A program made the translations under genes and the position numbers. A stretch of DNA of 7,568 bases. Origin: Limnochordia bacterium. Its GTDB lineage: Bacteria; Bacillota; Limnochordia; Darwinibacteriales; SLO01. Below, piece by piece: positions 5,960 through 7,568 of this stretch. The stretch spans positions 1 through 7,568 of the forward strand of contig SLOG01000004.1 of the NCBI GenBank assembly GCA_007132635.1, in the 5' to 3' direction. A model generated the notes under the pieces. It was not told the origin of the DNA. It saw only the letters and a program-made list of their open reading frames with translations, and ran no database searches. The first letter of the stretch is position 1; the number at the start of each line of letters is the position of its first letter.

Positions 5960-7378
5960 CTATTCAATCTCGTAGATCTGCAGCAGATTCGTGCTGCCCG
6001 GCACCCCAGTCTTCACCCCGGCGGTTATCGTAACGATGTCCCCTTTCTTAACGATTCGCCGCTGTTTGGCGGCTTGGACAGATACATCGATCATTTCATC
6101 GATGTTCTCAGGCTTTTTCACTAAGACGGGATAGACACCCCAGGCACATGACAGCTGTTTGACGACATCACGTTCAGTGCAGACTGCCAAGATGGGGATA
6201 CCCGGCCGGTACTTTGCAACTCGCAAAGCGGTGGCGCCCGACTGGGTAGAGACAATGATTGCCTTCGCTGTCAAGTCCTGCGCGGCTTGACAGGTGGACA
6301 GCGAGATAGCATCCGCAATGGTTGTTCGACCCAAAACGCGCTTCTTCTCCAAGAGTTTAGCATAATCGATGGACTCTTCCATGCGCATTGCTATCGCATC
6401 CATGAGCTCCACAGCTTTTACGGGGTATTGGCCGACAGCTGTTTCACCAGAAAGCATAACGCAGTCAGTTCCATCCAAAATAGCGTTGGCGACATCGGTG
6501 ATTTCGGCTCGAGTCGCGCGTGGATTACGCATCATGGAATCCAGCATCTGGGTGGCCGTGATCACAGGAATGCCGGCATCATTGCATTTTTCAATCAGCA
6601 TCTTCTGGGCCAACGGCACTTCTTCCGGCGGGATCTCAACCCCGAGATCGCCGCGGGCAACCATCAGCCCGTCTGCCTCTGTAATGATCTCGTCCACATT
6701 CTGCAGACCGGCATCGCTTTCGATCTTCGCGATAACCGGGAGGTCGCCTCCTGCCTTACGGATAATCTCTTTCACCACGCGGACATGTTCACCACGGCGC
6801 ACGAACGAAGCGGCGATAAAGTCCACTTTGTGTTGAACGCCAAACCGAATGTGCTCAACATCTTCATCGGTGACAGGAGGCAGATCGACATCCACGCCAG
6901 GAAACGTTACGCCCTTGCGAGAACTCAACGGTCCGCCTACGATAACTTCACAGCGGACATCGGAGCCTTCGGTATCGACAACGCGCAGTTCGAGCAGGCC
7001 GTCGTCTATGTATACCGTACTACCAGGTTTCACATCTCGGTCCAGATGCGGGTAGCCGACATGGATCCGGCTGGCTGTCCCATCACAGGGTGCGGCTGTT
7101 AGCATGATGGAATCTCCAGTTTGAAGGTTGATGGTGCCCTCCTGAATAGTCCCCACTCGGATTTTCGGCCCCTGTATGTCCAGCATGACACCCAAGTTGC
7201 GGCCCGAAGCATTGGCACACGCGCGCAGATGCTGTAGATGAGTCGAGTGCTCACTCAACGTGCCGTGGGAGAAGTTGAGACGCGCGACGTCCATACCGGC
7301 GATCAGCAATCGGTTGATCATATCAACGCTTTGGGTGGCCGGGCCAATGGTGCAGACAATTTTGGTCTTGCGAAACAT
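5960..7378 (-). CDS. pyk: Pyruvate kinase
   Basis: Pyruvate kinase transfers phosphate from phosphoenolpyruvate to ADP at the end of glycolysis. The 472-residue protein has every main motif: RLNFSHG (33-39), the substrate loop DIQGPKIR (67-74), YIDDGL (123-128) in the B domain, AKIES with catalytic Lys218 and metal ligand Glu220, MVARGDLGVEIP (239-250) with Asp244, TATQMLDSM (274-282) and LSGETA (309-314). It ends after the C domain and lacks the extra PEP-utiliser-like extension of Bacillus-type enzymes. The residue matching muscle Glu117 is Lys72, accompanied by Ile68, Gln69 and Val75, the combination of the K+-independent class; most Bacillota enzymes have the Glu form. ATG at 7378 is preceded by AGAGGAGG; the frame stays open upstream but runs through the pfkA end. 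It lies 20 bases after pfkA and 21 before fxsA. Confidence 0.98.
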   Translation of the reverse strand: MFRKTKIVCTIGPATQSVDMINRLLIAGMDVARLNFSHGTLSEHSTHLQHLRACANASGRNLGVMLDIQGPKIRVGTIQEGTINLQTGDSIMLTAAPCDGTASRIHVGYPHLDRDVKPGSTVYIDDGLLELRVVDTEGSDVRCEVIVGGPLSSRKGVTFPGVDVDLPPVTDEDVEHIRFGVQHKVDFIAASFVRRGEHVRVVKEIIRKAGGDLPVIAKIESDAGLQNVDEIITEADGLMVARGDLGVEIPPEEVPLAQKMLIEKCNDAGIPVITATQMLDSMMRNPRATRAEITDVANAILDGTDCVMLSGETAVGQYPVKAVELMDAIAMRMEESIDYAKLLEKKRVLGRTTIADAISLSTCQAAQDLTAKAIIVSTQSGATALRVAKYRPGIPILAVCTERDVVKQLSCAWGVYPVLVKKPENIDEMIDVSVQAAKQRRIVKKGDIVTITAGVKTGVPGSTNLLQIYEIE

Positions 7379-7398
7379 AGCCAACCTCCTCTGAAACT

Positions 7399-7568
7399 CT
7401 ACATGGATGATAAGATTTCGAACAGACGGTAGTAATCTAGATCCAGCTGGTTCTTCTGCTGCAGGGCATAATCCAGATCCCAAGAGCGTACGGAGCGGTT
7501 GACTTCTCCTACCATCTTGCCTGAACTGCCATGGGCCACGAGCTCCATAGCGTGATAGGCGAGGCGCG
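7399..7568 (-). CDS. pfkA: 6-phosphofructokinase, C-terminal end (partial, runs off the window)
   Basis: The last 55 codons of a gene that enters from the right edge and stops at TAG (7401-7399). The visible end reads RLAYHAMELVAHGSSGKMVG, followed by LDYALQQKNQLDLDYYRLFEILSSM. This matches the last helices of bacterial 6-phosphofructokinase, where a run like A-x-E-L-x-x-x-G-x-x-G-x-MVG is followed by a closing D-L-x-LY-x-LA-x-x-LS. The enzyme phosphorylates fructose 6-phosphate. The gene is directly upstream of pyk with a 20-base gap that holds the pyk ribosome binding site, the standard Bacillota pfkA-pyk order. The nucleotide- and substrate-binding parts are outside the window, so ATP versus pyrophosphate use cannot be judged. 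Confidence 0.82.
   Translation of the reverse strand, partial: RLAYHAMELVAHGSSGKMVGEVNRSVRSWDLDYALQQKNQLDLDYYRLFEILSSM

Noticed and set aside
6287..7102. Long plus-strand open frame (271 codons)
   Set aside because: It lies antisense inside pyruvate kinase, whose motifs are all on the minus strand. The translation has no family resemblance and no ribosome binding site.
7379..7483. Upstream extension of pyruvate kinase (35 more residues)
   Set aside because: It overlaps the pfkA 3' end in another frame; AGAGGAGG before the ATG at 7378 and the standard start MFRKTKIVCTIGPA decide the start.

Overview
The window looks like a stretch of a Bacillota (Firmicutes) chromosome. The evidence is the gene order pfkA - pyk - fxsA on the minus strand, which is characteristic of that phylum, strong AGGAGG-type ribosome binding sites before nearly every gene, and free use of GTG and TTG starts. 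Base composition is balanced to slightly GC-rich by eye. The exact lineage cannot be fixed; a clostridia-like or deep-branching group is an inference. There are no tRNA or rRNA genes, no CRISPR array, no insertion sequence and no phage genes.

Right part (about 3.59-7.57 kb, all minus strand, read right to left): the 3' end of 6-phosphofructokinase, complete pyruvate kinase, the FxsA-family membrane protein, an AIR-synthase/HypE-like protein without the HypE C-terminal tail, and a plant-type (Ntn) isoaspartyl peptidase/asparaginase with a TTG start. Gaps are 12-43 bases and no terminator lies between the genes, so this reads as one operon: lower glycolysis followed by two less understood genes. 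The pyruvate kinase carries the residues of the K+-independent class.

Left part (about 0.09-3.57 kb) is a divergent sugar-enzyme locus around a 173-base intergenic region. Leftward it encodes a hydroxypyruvate-isomerase-like TIM barrel, then the first ~70 codons of a UroD-family gene that breaks off. Rightward it encodes a Gfo/Idh/MocA NAD(P)-dependent oxidoreductase, then a complete UroD-family protein. A dehydrogenase, a TIM-barrel isomerase and two different UroD-fold proteins suggest a catabolic module for a modified sugar or polyol. The substrate is unknown, and neither a transporter nor a corrinoid protein is visible. The intact UroD-like protein lacks the His-x-Cys zinc motif of the corrinoid methyltransferases.

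The two halves converge at 3570/3589 on a perfect 12-bp-stem hairpin that also encodes the last codons and stop of the isoaspartyl peptidase. The extreme left edge (1-162) seems to hold a decayed 3' end of a DMT/EamA-type transporter, tail to tail with the broken UroD gene, which suggests a deletion or rearrangement point there. No wholly new system is demonstrable. The best leads are the UroD/sugar-enzyme module and the unexplained pairing of the AIR-synthase-like protein and peptidase behind glycolysis.
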